NCBI GenBank assembly: GCA_910591455.2
Contig: OU342807.1
Coordinates: forward strand, 8,355,930-8,419,929
Direction of reading: 5' to 3'
DNA length: 64,000 bases
From: Pholis gunnellus
Taxonomy: Eukaryota; Chordata; Actinopteri; Perciformes; Pholidae
Shown piece by piece: positions 35,803 to 49,860 of this stretch. Within the stretch, counting starts at the first letter, position 1, and the number at the start of each line of letters is the position of its first letter. The notes beneath the pieces were generated by a model. That model made no database searches. It saw only the letters and a list, made by a program, of their open reading frames with translations, and was not told the origin of the DNA. The position numbers and the translations under genes were made by a program.

Positions 35803-38113
35803 ATGAAAACAAGGAAGGGAGAGCATCGAGAATCTGATCCGACGACTACTCAAAACTTGTCCATCAAGCTTTAAGAGCTGTCACAGCAAACGGAGAGGGT
35901 AAATGTTTGCTTTCAACGTGTGCTAATCGTGAACACACACACACACACAGACACACACAGACTTGCATACACACTGAAGTAGTTTGAGGCTGGTGATCAA
36001 GCTTGGCAAATATCACTAACCAAACATTGTGTAGTGTTAATTTATCCTCGTGCCTCTTCATCTAACTGCAGGCTTGCCCCTGAAGCTTCTCTTCCTCCCA
36101 GTTCTCAGCACAAATGTTGCCATTCAGCTGCCGGGCCAACTCTATCCTGACCCATGGGCACCCTTAGTTGCCCCTTTTCCCAGTCCAACTCTGCCCCCCC
36201 CCCCGCTTTCTAGATCTCACCAAAACCATTTCCTGCTGAGATCCTGTCCATTATACTCCCGCTGGGGGTGTATTTTGCCCCTGACAGGAATATGGCATCC
36301 TCCCCTCTCCGCCATCCCTCCCTCCCCTCATTTCTCAAGAACCCGCCAGCACTAAAATCTGCAGACAGACCTGAGAGGTGCTGGCCTGAAGGGCTGACTG
36401 TGTGTAAACCCACCACTTCAGCCCCCACTTTGCAGTAAAAATGCTTTTTTTTTTTTTTTTTAAGGTTCAATGAAGGGTCTCTCTGACATTCGGGTAAAGT
36501 AAAATCCCTCAAGAGTGCTGAAAGTCAATCAGAGGGGGCGGGGCCACAACATCAAAGTTGTGTCTACGATTGCTATGTTTTGCTCTCTTTCTTTGAAAGA
36601 CGGCTTTTCTGTGTAATTGTCATCCTGTTCTTGTGAACCCTTATTACTCACTCGGCTCCAGGTGTCAGTCATTTGCACACATTATCTGACATGATCTCAA
36701 CTTATCACTATCAACACAGACTGGCGGAGCATGCTTTTATTCTACTAGGTTGTTGTGGCAGATGTTTTGTCCATACTGCACACTTTATGAAAAGGTGTAC
36801 AGTATTTGCGGTCTTGCAAAAGCATATGTATAGCATGCAGTGGCAACACAAGTACATAATGGCTCAGAGTGTGTTGACTGGCAGACAGACTTGGCAACCA
36901 GTCTTTGCAATGCAAATGATCCCTGCTCTGCCTCGGATGGTTCTCTATTTCTCAAACTCCCAGGCATTAGTCCCTAACCTGGCATACAGTAGTTTGGCAT
37001 TGCACATAAGAACCTGAGTTCTCATAGTTGGATTTAACAATAAACCGGCTGACAGAATTTAAGTCCTGTTATTACATAAGCGTTCAGTAAATGTGCAGTT
37101 ATTTATCTGATTACCAACGTGCATGAATAGTCTTTGATGCTTATTTGGTAAGAGAGTTTGTAAATGACCGGATGTAGGATCTTCTGTTTTATTTAGTTGT
37201 TCTACTCTGTGAGCTCTCCTTATCCACCCTGCTTTCTACTGCCACATTTAAAATATATAGAAGAGGCTGTGGGCGTACAGCAGCACGATACTGTATGCAG
37301 TGTTATAGGGTCGGGGATTGTTAATTCCAAAAGAAGCGCCACTATCGGTTCCATGAAATGTCACTCAATTGACTGCAAATACACAACAAATGGAAAGCTA
37401 TAACTTTTGTTTAGCTGTGTTTTGGTATCGTCATTGGGAACTTACTCTCCCTTCGCAGTCGTCCAGCCGTCCTCGATCAGATACCGGGCATAGCTCGTCC
37501 CAAACTATGTTTCACAATTGAATTCCCCACTTAAATGCAGTTGCTCCTCTGTGACCTCCGAGAAGAAGTGAAGCCCTGATAAGTCTTGCTCTGATATTGC
37601 TGTATTGATTTTTGCCTCCATACGAGCTCTGCTAGAGCCAACGGTTTCATTTTGCACTGCCACAATAAAAATAACAGGCCAATGAAACATCCCCCCTGAG
37701 AGCGGGGGGGGGGGGGTTGAAATAATTTTCAGCTATTTCACAGTTTTCTTTGAAGGCGTTGTCCCGTTGTATTGTGTTGCCGTGACACTAAAGGTTGGTT
37801 ATTATTTTGTGAGAAATAACCCCTCGAAACAGGCCTCCAAAATGACTCACTATTGATGTCATTGTGTTACACTGGAAGTGTGGACGTCTGCGAAGGCACT
37901 GCCAGAACATAATCTGCCTCACTGTACTTTTCTGCATTTTTAAAAGCTCATGCTTTAGTTCCACATCCGCTGCAATGCCAAGGCACCAGAAAAGAGAATG
38001 ATTCAATACATAAAAACAAATTTATGTTTGCTCCTTGTCAGAGTTCATATCCTTTAGAAGGCAGTGATGGAGGATTTAGATACCCGTGTGCCTCAGAGAC
38101 ATAACATATGCTT

Positions 38114-38132
38114 TCTCTCTCTCTCTCTCTCT
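38114..38132. repeat. CT microsatellite
   Basis: About nine CT units. Confidence 0.9.
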
Positions 38133-38589
38133 TTCTCACCCACACTCTCACTGGCTCTCTGTGGGACAGAATTGAGTTATCTTTGGCCCAGAGAGTAAGT
38201 TATTACAGTGGGCTTAGGGTGAAACAGATGAAGATAACAAGGGGGAAATCCAATTACCTTTTAGGGTGCTCTATCTAAAAGGATCCTTAATGTGAAGGAG
38301 ATCTACGGATCGGATGCTGCTGCCCAGCACAGCAAATGATGGAGTCTGATATCTTCCAGAGGAGCAGGCAGGAGAGGGGAGCCCAAGAGATAGAAAGGAG
38401 GAGAGAGAAATCGAACTCCCTCGTTTTATGGGCCTGTTCATTAGGGATGAAATGTGGTGGGCTCAGGGGCACAAGGGCAGATAAGAAGGTCCAGATAGGG
38501 AAGAGTGAGCAAGACCCAAGTCATTTCTATTCTTTCTTACCCTTCCCTTCTGCTCAGTCTTTTTTTTATTTTTGTTATACACCCCCTTG

Positions 38590-38830
38590 ATTCATCTTCT
38601 GCTGTTATATGGAGTAATTGAATTGACTGTCTGAGAGAGATCCTGTGAAAGCCAGACGATAGCGGCTAATTAGTGCTCGGCGTCATTGCCCTCCCTCTGC
38701 TGAGCTTGTAAAACGATCTGGTGCCTCTCCCCGCGTTAATGACATTAGCATTGAGCTGATGCTCATTATGCTGTATTATCATAGCCCTGGTCTCTGGAAA
38801 CGTGTGCATCACAGAGAGAGCCGGAGCAAG
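38590..38830. other. Candidate conserved non-coding element
   Basis: Unique sequence with GAGTAATTGAATTGACTG, AGCGGCTAATTAGTGCTCGG and GCGTTAATGACATTAGC, three homeodomain-type cores within 140 bases. No repeat structure and no supported reading frame. Judged by appearance only. Confidence 0.35.
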
Positions 38831-40439
38831 GATGCACTTTGATAGTACATCGTAATGTAATTGTGATGTAGCTTAAGTTGGATCCAGAGCTGAGCTATTG
38901 CAGTACATCCCAATTTATATAACCAGCAGGCAGATCAGTATATTGATTCCACAAAAACCTGAGATTTGCTTTGTTGTTACAGAAATCAATCTGCTGATCA
39001 AATGTTACTCAAACACACACAGAAAGAACCAGAGAACCAGAGCTCCCGAAGGCTATTTACGCCACATCATTCACAGCAGTCTGACTGACGGCTGCCACCA
39101 ACTGTAGCTTGCTGTCATGTAGTTGTCGCGACTGTAATGTAGCGTGTCAGCAGGGCTGGAGGGGCCCGGGCACCTCATTATGGGCAAAACTGCTGTCAAG
39201 AGAACGAGAGGAAAAAATAAAACCGGAACATGTCTATAATTGTGATAGTGTTTTGGCACAACCATCAGGATGACATTTCATAAAGAGGCGAAAGACAAAC
39301 TCCTCAAGACCGGACAAGCAGTAGCTCTCGTAAAAAACATCACACTGACTATATTGTCAAAATGTGTAGCAAGTTGGCATCTTTCAGCATTGCCGCATTC
39401 ACTGTTTCGCTCAAGACACCAGGAGGTCGAGCAGGAGAAGTGGGTTACAGAAGACGAATGGGGAACAGTAGTCTCGGTCCCGCGTATTAAAGTCCCCAGG
39501 TACCTCATTCGAAGCGTCCATTACCAACTAACTCCCCAAAATATGACTTTACTCCACATCCTTAGACACGGTCTCTTTTTTTTTTTTACAGCAGGGAATG
39601 TTCTATTGTTCATTGTTACAATGATTTTCTACATGCAGAGCTGTTGCAGCGTGTTGTGTTTGTGCTGTAATTGTGTTTTCAGGCAACAGCCAACCCAGAG
39701 GACGTGTATTTCTCATCCGGTCGTGTCCTCTCGTCATTTGACTATTTTTCACTTCCAGGCGACAGTACGATTTTTCTTGTGGCATGACCTTGACGCTGAG
39801 CTGGAGTCATCAGGAAAAGATGGCAGCAACGCAGACTGATGTGGCGTGAGGAGGGCGCTTTTTTTGCAGAGACGAGAGGTTTCTGGGTAGAAGAGATGAA
39901 GAGGCTGCCAGTTGACCAGTCCATTAAGGATCAGCCACAGACTGTGAGGGGAGGAGCAGGGGAGAGGAGAGAGATACTTTGATAAGTGTTGCGCCTGCGT
40001 TAACCTCGATGGCCGCTAGCAATGAGCCGGTGCCAGCAGAGAGGGATCTATTTCAGCTGGATTAGATTATTTTTTTTCCTCCTGTGCTCCAAGAGAAGGG
40101 AGAAAAAATCAATACTTGGGAGCACGGCATGACAGGGACATCATTTCAGAATTGAAGTGGCTGTCAGGCATTGTCATTTGGTGACTTTTGTTCGCCATTG
40201 TACTTTTAAGCCCTCATTTTTCTCCCCCTCCTCTTCCTTTCGCTCGTTTCTTCCCCAGCCCATTGTCTGAATTCCCCTGGTGACATTTTATGTTGCAATT
40301 TGAAAACTAGAGGCCAAGAGATCAAGTGCAAGGGAATCTCTTTGAAACCAATTGGTGGACTGGTTCAGCATCTACTTTTGTTTTCCGACCCCCGTCCTCC
40401 TTTCTCATTTCACCGTCTTGTCTCCCTAGACCTCCATTG

Positions 40440-40880
40440 TGATCCAGGAGGAATTTATTTGTAGTATATTTGCATTCTTTGATACCAGACAAGGACAAGC
40501 CTGATGTCTCGCCTTCCTCTGGACAGTTTCTCTGCCCGTTTGTAAATGAAACCCTCTGGGAGTGCTTGTCGACGGATGTGAGAAATTGGAGATTCTCGCA
40601 GAGCGATAGCCCAGCCTTGGAGAGTGTGCAGCCCTGATGTGCCACCAGTGTCAAGAGATTGCAAATCAAGCGCTTTAATAACATCTCTGCTGGTTTTGTT
40701 TCTTCCTCCTGTTCCCCGACAGAACCCTGAGACCCCGGTTCTGTCAGTCGGCGCGCTGAAGGCTCGCCGTGGCACGAAAAACACCACTAGACCTTTTCTG
40801 TCACTGTAATTGATAAACACAGGGCTGATATCTTGTAATGAGCCTCCATTCTCCAGCCCATTATACTGGTTAACCCCCCT
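40440..40880. other. Candidate conserved non-coding element
   Basis: Long non-repetitive stretch of balanced composition (for example GGAGATTCTCGCAGAGCGAT and CACTGTAATTGATAAACAC). Both strands happen to be open for 60-160 codons, with no recognisable protein. Judged by appearance only. Confidence 0.3.
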
Positions 40881-41279
40881 CAACCCAGCGAGGGAGAGGA
40901 GGAGGGGAGCCAAGGCATCATCTGACAACAAATACAGCATTTAGATAAGGCTGTTACAACACCACCACTGTGTAACTCATCTCCTCCCTGCTTATTATTT
41001 GTAGAATCAGCACGGCAAAAAAACATGAGGGATGGGCAGCGATAACCACAACAACAATTTTTAACATCAAAAATCTGATGCGTAGCAATCTCCGGCTCAA
41101 AAAGAGGTTGGGTTATATGATGAACGTTCACACGTTTCAAAGCTTTGTGTCGGTATGTGCGTGTCGCCATCTTCTTCGTGATGTGATTTCCGAGATGATG
41201 ACTGTTCTTTCCACTCCCCTGTCACTTCCCCAGCAGCCCATTTCCTCCCCAAACTTCCCAACACACATCCATAGTTATT

Positions 41280-41530
41280 TATTTGAACTGTTGATGAATT
41301 GTGGGAGACACGGCTCGGTGTAATTGACTCGATTAATGCCAGCCCATTATCATTTCGTCTTCACCGAGCTGTCTCCTCCGACAAAGCCGGGCCCTCACGC
41401 TGGGCGACCCTGTCAGCCGGGCCATGTAATGGAAGGTGCTGCCCATGATTACAGTGTCGCAAGTCATAACGGTCATCACTGCCAGCAAGTTGTGCCCTGG
41501 TGGCTGTCTGGGTAGGAAGTTGACAGAGTC
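41280..41530. other. Candidate conserved non-coding element
   Basis: Unique stretch with GTGTAATTGACTCGATTAAT, CCATTATCATTTCG and GCCATGTAATGGAAGG. GC-richer than its flanks and free of repeats. Judged by appearance only. Confidence 0.35.
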
Positions 41531-42564
41531 CGCCATCCCCTTTTCTTCAGCTGCACTCTTTTAACTTGGTAAATGGAAGTGCTTGTCTCCGAGCGAGTCT
41601 TTTTATGGTGGTTTTCTTGTCAAAATATGCACACTGACCGCTGTGGTCACTCCAAAAAAACAAAAAGACAGGCATGTTTCTAATTGCAAATAGGAACAGA
41701 TACTTTTAATTTACTTCTTATGTTTCCTCAACATTCCTTGAAAGGAAAGAAAGAACTGTTTGTTTTGAAAATACCCCAAAAGCTCCTTTCTAGTTTCTGC
41801 CCTTTATCCCGTCAGCGGACCTGGAGAGAAGTGAAGGCAGGATGGTGCCAACCGGGGGATTTGGTTATTCGCTTTAACCCTCATAATAACATAACATAAT
41901 AAGTCCTTCATAATTCCCCTGCGTACTCTCTGACTTCACATCTACGGAATGACCCCGGGAATTAACAGTGACTTGTCTTTTCCTCTTACGCGCAAACCCG
42001 ACGTTGGGTTTTAATGGCACAACTGGTGTGTTCAGCTTTTTTGGTTTGTTATTCTAGGGGTGAGTCTGTGAATTTGGCCTTTTCTGCTGCAGTCGACTTT
42101 GGCTTCGAATATGAGAAAATCCCATTACAGCATGGAGGGTTTGGGTGTTTGGGCAGGCTCAACACACAGGTGATGAAATGTTTGTTTATGGTTATGAGTT
42201 TGAACCCAGCACTGTTGATTAGTACTGCAGACTTTACATGTCTGACAGGCGCAGATGGAAATGGACTTTATAGGCTTACTAATATCTGTTTAAAGGACGG
42301 CAATCCACATCACCATTTATTTAGGCAAAATGGATCATTTTTATAATCATATTATACATTATCTATACATACATAAGTGTTTCTCTTTTTCTATATTAAC
42401 TAGTTGTTTTCTGTTTAAAGTTTAACATGTGCGATAATCAAATGCTTGGCGTAATTGTTGCATTTTAAACCCTATCCTCTTATTCCCTTCCTTTGGTCCA
42501 GCTTTTTACTTGTCCCAATTCCTGCTTGCCTTCAGTACCACTGATCAAGATTAATGGACATGCG

Positions 42565-42598
42565 ACACACACACACACACACACCTACACACACACAC
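42565..42598. repeat. CA microsatellite
   Basis: About 16 CA units with one CT interruption. Confidence 0.92.
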
Positions 42599-43667
42599 GT
42601 ACACATACAGCACAGCAAGGCAAAGCATTCTCGGGTTGAACATTTTGAACTCTTACTGAAATTTCCTTTTCCGTGCTCCCTTTATTTTTGCTGTTTCCCA
42701 GGTCATCATGCTGGAAGGTCAAGGCCCACATTAATGCCACACAAAGAGACATAGATTGATAATTAAGGCCCAGAGGCCTGCAGGAAAGGCCCTCTAATTT
42801 GATTTATACCTATAGATTTTCTGTCAGATATGAAATGTTGTCGTTCAAATTGAAGAGGAGGACCCATTATAAAGCGCTTTACTGGTAACTTTGGGAAAGC
42901 AGGTTCCATGCATCTGGGCTGATACCAACGGGTTAGTTTAAGGTTAATTTGATCAAGACATTAATATACAACTGAAGACGCATTAATAATCGAATGAGCT
43001 TTCGTCCTTGATACTGCAGCCATTTGCTTTAGTTGCTGTTCTGAGAACATGTAGAGGGAAATATAAAAGCACCAACGTCAGCCTGATGAGGTGTTTGGCC
43101 AGCTGTTACTATACATAGCATGTTTTTTTTCTTCCCCTGTCCCTTTTCTTATGCTCACCTTCAATACGGATTTAACTTTGAAACAATACTTTCAAAGCTA
43201 TAAGCGCAACGTGAGTTTGAAATTGATTCTGAACACAGATAGAAATCAAAACACTGTTTCAAATTATAGCTGTTATTTTTTAGAAGGTGTTTTACTTTTC
43301 CCATCGCCGCAGAGTTCAAAGGCCCATTCTGATAACAAATTCCGACAGAGAAAAATGTCCTCCCTGTGCATTGTGGGTATCGTATGATTTGGTGTGCCGG
43401 GGGGCATTTAGTAAATGCGTGTCCACTGTTATTAATCAACATGACATGAGGACAGAAATGACCCCATGCTTTTCATTTGGTTCTACTCAGAGTGGAGTTT
43501 CTGTATATGTCTGTATTGTATCTTCCTATAGAGCTGTTTTTGCTACATATGTTCCACAAGATACGAGCACAAATTACAATTAAAATGTTGTATAACTCGC
43601 AATGTACGCGCTCGTGATACCTTCACTGACGGAATGTATAAAGGCACCTTTTCTCTTTCGTTCCTAG

Positions 43668-43834
43668 TCGAACTGTGCTCAGTACGCAGCGGAGAAGCGA
43701 GATGAGGAGAAGATGTGCGACCACCTGATCCGAGCAGCCAAGTACCGCGACCACATGACGGCCACACAGCTCATCCAGAAGATAGTCAACATCCTGACCG
43801 ACAAACATGGAGCCTGGGGAAGCTCTTCCAAAAG
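43668..43834 (+). CDS. nbea: nbea exon O: end of the pre-PH helical block
   Basis: Encodes SNCAQYAAEKRDEEKMCDHL, IRAAKYRDHMTATQLIQKIV and NILTDKHGAWGSSSK, phase 0 entry and phase 2 exit at AAAAG|gtaaaa. Family sequence ESLCAQYSADKREDEKMCDHL aligns without gaps. The exon completes the helical block; the weak donor (gtaaaa) opens the longest intron in the window. Confidence 0.97.
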
Positions 43835-44689
43835 GTAAAACACAAGTGTTGAAGCAAACACACTCACACACACATTGCATTTTGTGTACATGTTTAATCT
43901 ATTCTTTGTACGGCAGGTGTTTGATTACGTTTTTTTTATAAATGTGAAAAATGACAAATAATCCTTTAATTCCATATTTTGTCACAATGAGATTTTGTTC
44001 CCCACATGTCGGGATGTTTTAGAGACAATAAGTGAGCCTTGCAGAGGAAAAAACCTTTAATCAAGAAGGATGCACCTGTTTAGTTTTTTTTTCATGAACC
44101 GTGTTCATAGCATGTCATTTCTCTCAGCCTTGAAATTATTCAAACCACTGTAATGGTTTTAATCTCATCATAATCTTTCTCATCCCCCAATACTCATGGC
44201 TTTGATTAAATTAGATTTGCAAAGGTGAAAATGTCAGCTGTGGGTTGAATGATGCATTGACTGGAGAGAGGGATGAAAGCCATTTAAACAGCTCCGCTTC
44301 CATTAAGAACAGAGGGAACCCTATCCTTCGTGTTTGTTTCGCCAAATAGGCAGCAGAATGCAATGCAGCTATTCCCTAATGATGGCTGTTTGTGCAGGTA
44401 GTGGGTAATGGTGGGCTGGAGAGACGGCCGCTGGCTCGTGCTTGTTAGGCTGAACCAACTCTCCAGAGACTCGTCTGGCGAGGGTTAGTTTGCTATTGGA
44501 TCAGGAGTCTATCTCTGGCTGCCTTTGTTTTTTCTTTGCTATTTTTTTCCCTCTTGTATCAGGATATGGTGTATTTGTCATATTTTTCTTGCTTTGATAC
44601 CATCTCCCTCCCTTCTGCTTCCATCTCTTTTTTTTTCTTTCTTTTTTTTATTAGTCTTCATGTGTACTCACACCAGGCTATTTACTATG

Positions 44690-44900
44690 GAGATTGTGTT
44701 CTACGAGCCCTGGCCAGAAAAGTCCCCCATTACTGGCCCTTTATGCCGTTGCGCTATTGATGGTTTTCCTAATGGCTGCCGATGGGCGCAGGGAGCCATT
44801 GGCACTGGGCCTCGGAGTGCAGCGCTCTTTTAATAAATCACAATCAGTCCTGTGCCATTACATCAATATTTTTGGTCAATTACTGTGAAGGTCAGGTGGT
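44690..44900. other. Candidate conserved non-coding element
   Basis: Unique stretch with CCCCCATTACTGGCCCTTTA, GGTTTTCCTAATGGCTGCCG and TCTTTTAATAAATCACAATC. AT-rich and GC-rich blocks alternate without repeats. Judged by appearance only. Confidence 0.35.
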
Positions 44901-47089
44901 GCAGCTATGCACCAGAGCCCGTGGTATGCGGGCATTGGAGAAACATCTGGTGCTGAAAACCCCCAAAAAGAACAAGTAAAAGCAAAAGATGGACACATGT
45001 AAAAAAAAAAAAGAAAATACTCACGCACACACCTGCATGCCTGCAGGCGTCCTAATACAAGAGATGTTTGTTCCCTAATTCCACAAATGCAACGTGTGAT
45101 GCAGCAACATCCCTGCCTGTGAGTACAGACGGGAGGGGAAGCACGGATGCACACGATGCTTTCTCCAGCTGTGAAATTGAAATCCAGGAACACAAAGACA
45201 ATACGCAGCTATGATTACAACCTTTTGTTGCCGGCCTGCTCACACGCCATAAAAACGTATTCCCCAAAGTTTCCATTCAATAAAGACTCTGAAAATGAAA
45301 ATATTATTTTCTCACAAGCTGATGGGAATTGTTGTTTCCTCACGGCAGGCATCTAATATCTTCTGACACAGTGTGACCCGCCTGAATGCAATTTGTGTCT
45401 TAATATCCAGCTTACAGCGGCCCCGGCCTCTGGAGAAAAGAGGTGTTAGGTGATTTTCCTTTTTCCATTCCCCTGCTTCGTCTGCGGTTCTCTCTCTCTC
45501 TCTCTTCCTCACAACATACAATTTCTTTTCTCCTTCTCTCCCACTCCTTGTCCTTTGCACTTTCTCGTTTCACTATCTACTACAGTTGTATCAGCGGCCG
45601 TCCAGGGAGGATTTCCACCACCAGACAGCGGCGGCAGCTCTCGTTTTTGTGCCCTTGTCTGTCATCTAGTGTCAAGACATAGACAGATCCACAGCCAGGC
45701 AGACGGATAGGGCGACTACCTGTTCATCCATACGTTTCTGTCCCAGTGCCTTGAGACTCAGGTGTTCAACATGCCAGCCTGCTGTCTTTTTGAGCGAGGG
45801 AAAAAAGTAAATTAACACCTAGCAGAATGGCCACAAATGAAACAACTGGCAGATGTCATTTTTTCTCTCTCCTCATCACTCATCATTTTTTTCCCCCTCC
45901 TCTTTCTTTGAGCTTGGGTCCACTGAGCATCCAGACCGCTGCCGTGTTTATTTGGGTCAGGAATCATCTTTCATGTATATGACACCTAGACAAAGTCGGC
46001 GGACAGAGAGGGGAGATGAGGGCAGATGATGGAGAACGCCAACTCACAGTCTCTGGGGATTCGCACTACTCTCCTCCTTCTCCCCTCTCATACCTTCTCT
46101 TTATTGCATTCTAATAGGCTGACTAATGTACCATGGAAATTCACTCTGGATGCAGGAAGCGAGGGAAGTAAAAGGAAGGTGGCTGCAGCTGAAAAAAAAA
46201 GGTTGAAGTGTGACGTAGAAGACAGTGTGCACACTTTTCTTTTAAATCCAGAGCTGCTGTTGACAATCTACTGATGTAGCCAGTCTGTTTGAGACGAATG
46301 GAAACATTATTCAAAATGAAGAGGTTTAGGTATACTCCCTGGTGTTTGCTGTTTTCCTCCTTTTGTCTTCTTTCCTTTTTAAGCCTGCATCAGCATCCTT
46401 TTTATCCAATGGTTCATTCCAACAATCCTCCCCTACAGCTAGTCCCCCTAAAACACACACACCTCGAGCACCAACCCCTCTCCCTCTGCTCCTCCTCCCT
46501 CATATAAGCAGCTCATTTTCTGCAGCACCACTGCTCTAATGGACGCCCTTAGGCTAGAGGCTTCCCAGCCAAGGGACATCCATCTTTTGGCATGTCACAC
46601 TCCCGCCCCGGCACAAAATCTTTGTGATGTGCACTCCAATTTTTCTTCAGTAAATCAAATCTTCCTTCCTTCAGAAAGACGAATGCTTTGGGGTTGGAGC
46701 GTTATAGAGAAAATCAATGCCGGCAAAATTGAAACAGTATGCCCCCGTATTGATCGGCCTTGTGAGATCGAAAAAGAACAGCTTTGTAACTGTTCTGCTG
46801 GACAGTTAGCTGACCTGTAATGGACAAACTATTGATATTAGCATTACTATTTTATCTTGTGCTATGTCATTTCACCAGCGCAGTATTGAGGGAAAGAAGC
46901 CGGAGCAGAACGTTCACAGTTAGAAAAAGGCTTTTCGCTTTTCATCCATTAATGATACAGAAGAGACACAATTTACTGAGGAAGGTTTTGTCCTTCTGCT
47001 TGAGTTATTTGATCTTTGTAGTAAAGGAAATATTGTTTCCTTTACACAATATCCCCATCAGATGAACATATATGTGATGCATGAGCAGA

Positions 47090-47395
47090 GTAAGTGCAAA
47101 GCAGATACTAAATGCATTCTATTGATTATTAAGTCTGCAATGAACGATTGTTTCCATTATGAATTAATATCGGGATTCTTTTTGTTACAATTTTATTTAT
47201 TTGGCGAAAAATACTCATCACAATATTCCTTAGCCCAACACAGTATCCAAAGGCTAAAATTAATAGTTAGCAAGTAAATAATAACATCTGATACTGTAAC
47301 CAGTAAGTGTTTGGCATTCATGCTTAATAATGACACAAACAATGAATATATTTTCTAAAATTGTGGTCAATTAATTGTTAATTTTCTAATTCCAG
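47090..47395. mobile_element. Degenerate AT-rich interspersed repeat, copy 2
   Basis: Segments in order: TCTGCAATGAACGATTG, ATACTCATCACAATATTCC, AGTGTTTGGCATTCATGC and GTCAATTAATTGTTAATT. The same family as copies 1 and 3 by order of motifs. No coding sequence. Confidence 0.6.
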
Positions 47396-47397
47396 TT

Positions 47398-47645
47398 CAT
47401 GATTGTTTTCTCTAACAGTCATTCTTTGCATTGTTTTTGCGTTTATTCGATTCATGCTTTAGTCTGTGATATGTCAGGAAATAGTGAATCAGAATTTTCA
47501 GCAGACCAACTCTACATCTTCAAACGGTACACTGCCCGAAGATATTCATTATTGGTGATCAAAGCAAAGTTCTCACATTTAATAACCTCAAACTAGCGGA
47601 TGTTTGACATTTCTTCTTGTAAATGAGTCAAACTTATTCGACCAA
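47398..47645. mobile_element. Degenerate AT-rich interspersed repeat, copy 3
   Basis: Segments in order: TTCGATTCATGCTTTAGTCT, GTCAGGAAATAGTGAATC, CATCTTCAAACGGTACAC, GAAGATATTCATTATTGG, GGATGTTTGACATTTCTTC and GAGTCAAACTTATTCGACC. Its GTTTGACATTTCTTCTTGTA aligns with GTTTGGCATTCATGCTTAAT of copy 2, immediately upstream in the same orientation. Confidence 0.6.
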
Positions 47646-49860
47646 GTGGCGGCGGGTGCACAACTTAAGGTTCAGTGACTCCACAATGTGCAAATTAGCA
47701 CTTATCGGCCTATTCTCATACTATATACATGTGTGTATATATGTATACATGTGTATATGTATATACTGTTAATACCACTTATACTGTTTATTGTGTATTC
47801 ATATCCCTTAATGTTTATTCTACATTCTATATTTTCTTCTGTTTGTTATTTTGTACATTACTCATCACATAACTACAACATAAGCAAACAACTCAAAGTT
47901 AAATCTGGTTCAGATTTTCCTAAAATCTTCTTGTTGCACTGAAATACGTGACGAAGCTTCCACCAACTTAAATGCACTAACTACTAAAAATATGTATTTT
48001 TTTTTTTTATTTGATCAATCACTAATATTAAAAAGTAGCATTTTAGGTCGGGCCTCAGTTTGTCCCACTCGTTGAGCCTCTTGGACCCTCCCAAGGAATC
48101 AATGAATTATGCTCTGAACATACAGCAGTTGTGCTTACTACAGTTAGGACATTTCTTTTTCTTTTAAATAAATGATTGCGCGAGAAACTGCGGCAGCCCG
48201 ATTCGTCTCTACTTGTATGCTTTCATTCCAGACTTAAATCACAATTATGATACATAATACTGAATGTAATGCATGTGTTAAAGCCGAGGTCTGCTCAACG
48301 TCTGCGCTGCCTTGCGTGCATGTTTTATGGACACACTGTACATTATGGCTGCGCTGGTAGCGTGCACGCAGAGCTGAAAAAGGAAATGGGACTCCAGCAC
48401 GTCAGTGGAGATTATAACCGTAGGAAACAAGAACATAACTGTTTAGAGTACATTGACTCTCGGAAATGCATGACACGTGAGGGAAGACGGACGGACAGAT
48501 GGAGAGAGAGAGAGGGGGATGGAGAGGGATGGAACGGAGGATGAGAGGGAGATATTTGTTACTGAAGCATCAAAAGTTAAGATGGAGACAAAGACGAGAC
48601 ATTTTTTTCCACATCCTTTCCTCTAGCTGCAGTATACACTAAACCATAGCGATGAGTGATTGCTCAAATCTGAATGTAAAAGGTTGAGAGCGTGTCTTGT
48701 TTGCTGGATGGAAAACTCTGCAGCTGCTGACTTATCTCACCATCAGATTGCCTTTTGTTGTATTTGAGAAAAGAATAAACACTGTTGCTGGAGCCCCAAT
48801 CTTTCCTGATTCTGATTTATGCACCAGATTTTCTAATTGGTTTGTTTCCACACAGTGTTTACTATGTTTATTCTAATCTTTGGAGCTAATCTTCTTGTTT
48901 CAAACACATTTCTATCTTTAATTATTTCACCAAAATGAAGTCTGGCTGCCTGTTTAATCACATTTTAAATGAGATAATCTCTGAAATGAGCCCTTCTTTA
49001 CATTGAAAACAGTCCGTAAGTCTGTCCAGTACTCAACGGATCATTTATAACTGATAATAGCTTTTGGTTTGCTTATAAATACTTCCAATCTAAACACAAA
49101 CATGACCTGATGTACTGAGCAGTGGCAGCTGTAGCGGTCCCCAGCTCCCGTCTCGTCCGAGGCAGAGACAGTTGTTTCCTTTAGTCCCAGCCCCGACTAC
49201 TTCAAAACCAATTAGCTGGTGGCTCGGGTTGTGTTCATCCATCTGCCTCGATACAGTCATAAACATATAGCATAAACATACAGCACGAAGCGACGCAAGG
49301 CCGCCTTCGGTTAGGTTTTTGTCTTTTTTGTAAACGAGACTCTTCGTATCGTGCAGGGATCTCCAACACTGAAGTCCTTAAACGGGGTTCGACGCGAAAC
49401 CCTCCAGCTCATTAATCATGCACAGTTGACATGTGTCTAGGACAGAAAAAAAGTTGTGAAGGGGACAAAAAGGATGTTCCTTCGGTCTCTGGGGAGAATG
49501 TTCCAGTTTGACGGACTTGCGATCCATCAGTTACATAAAATAACGTGCCACGAAGGCCCTACCGTGCAGTCTGGCTCATGGATATGGAATAGAATATAGC
49601 CTTAATGATAACATTTACCGCGACTGTATATACAGTACAGTGGCTGGGGCTGTAAGGAATAGTAACAACGTGTCATGGTGGAACATATTAACGGCTGATG
49701 ATGTCCACATGTTCGCGTGGTTAAGTGTTGCAGGTCAGACCGAGATTTCAAAAATTACACTCGGTGGATAATTTAAAATGATGAGAAAAAGGCAAGTGTT
49801 TCAGTTAAAACTGGTGCTTTGAATCATGGTTGTGGAAATGAGTGAATGTTTTTTTTTTTT

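Larger units (their letters stand above)
35035..43667 (+). other. Intron N-O (8.6 kb)
   Basis: Donor gtaaga, acceptor CTCTTTCGTTCCTAG. Contains an AT tract (35782-35802), CA tracts (near 35935-35960 and 42565-42598), a C run near 36196, a G run near 37706 and a CT tract (38114-38132). The stretches 38590-38830, 40440-40880 and 41280-41530 are unique, moderately GC-rich and look like conserved non-coding DNA. No exon was recognised. Confidence 0.8.

Noticed and set aside
39270..39839. Forward 189-codon open frame in the N-O intron
   Set aside because: No recognisable protein; overlapped by opposite-strand open frames, as expected of chance in unique sequence.
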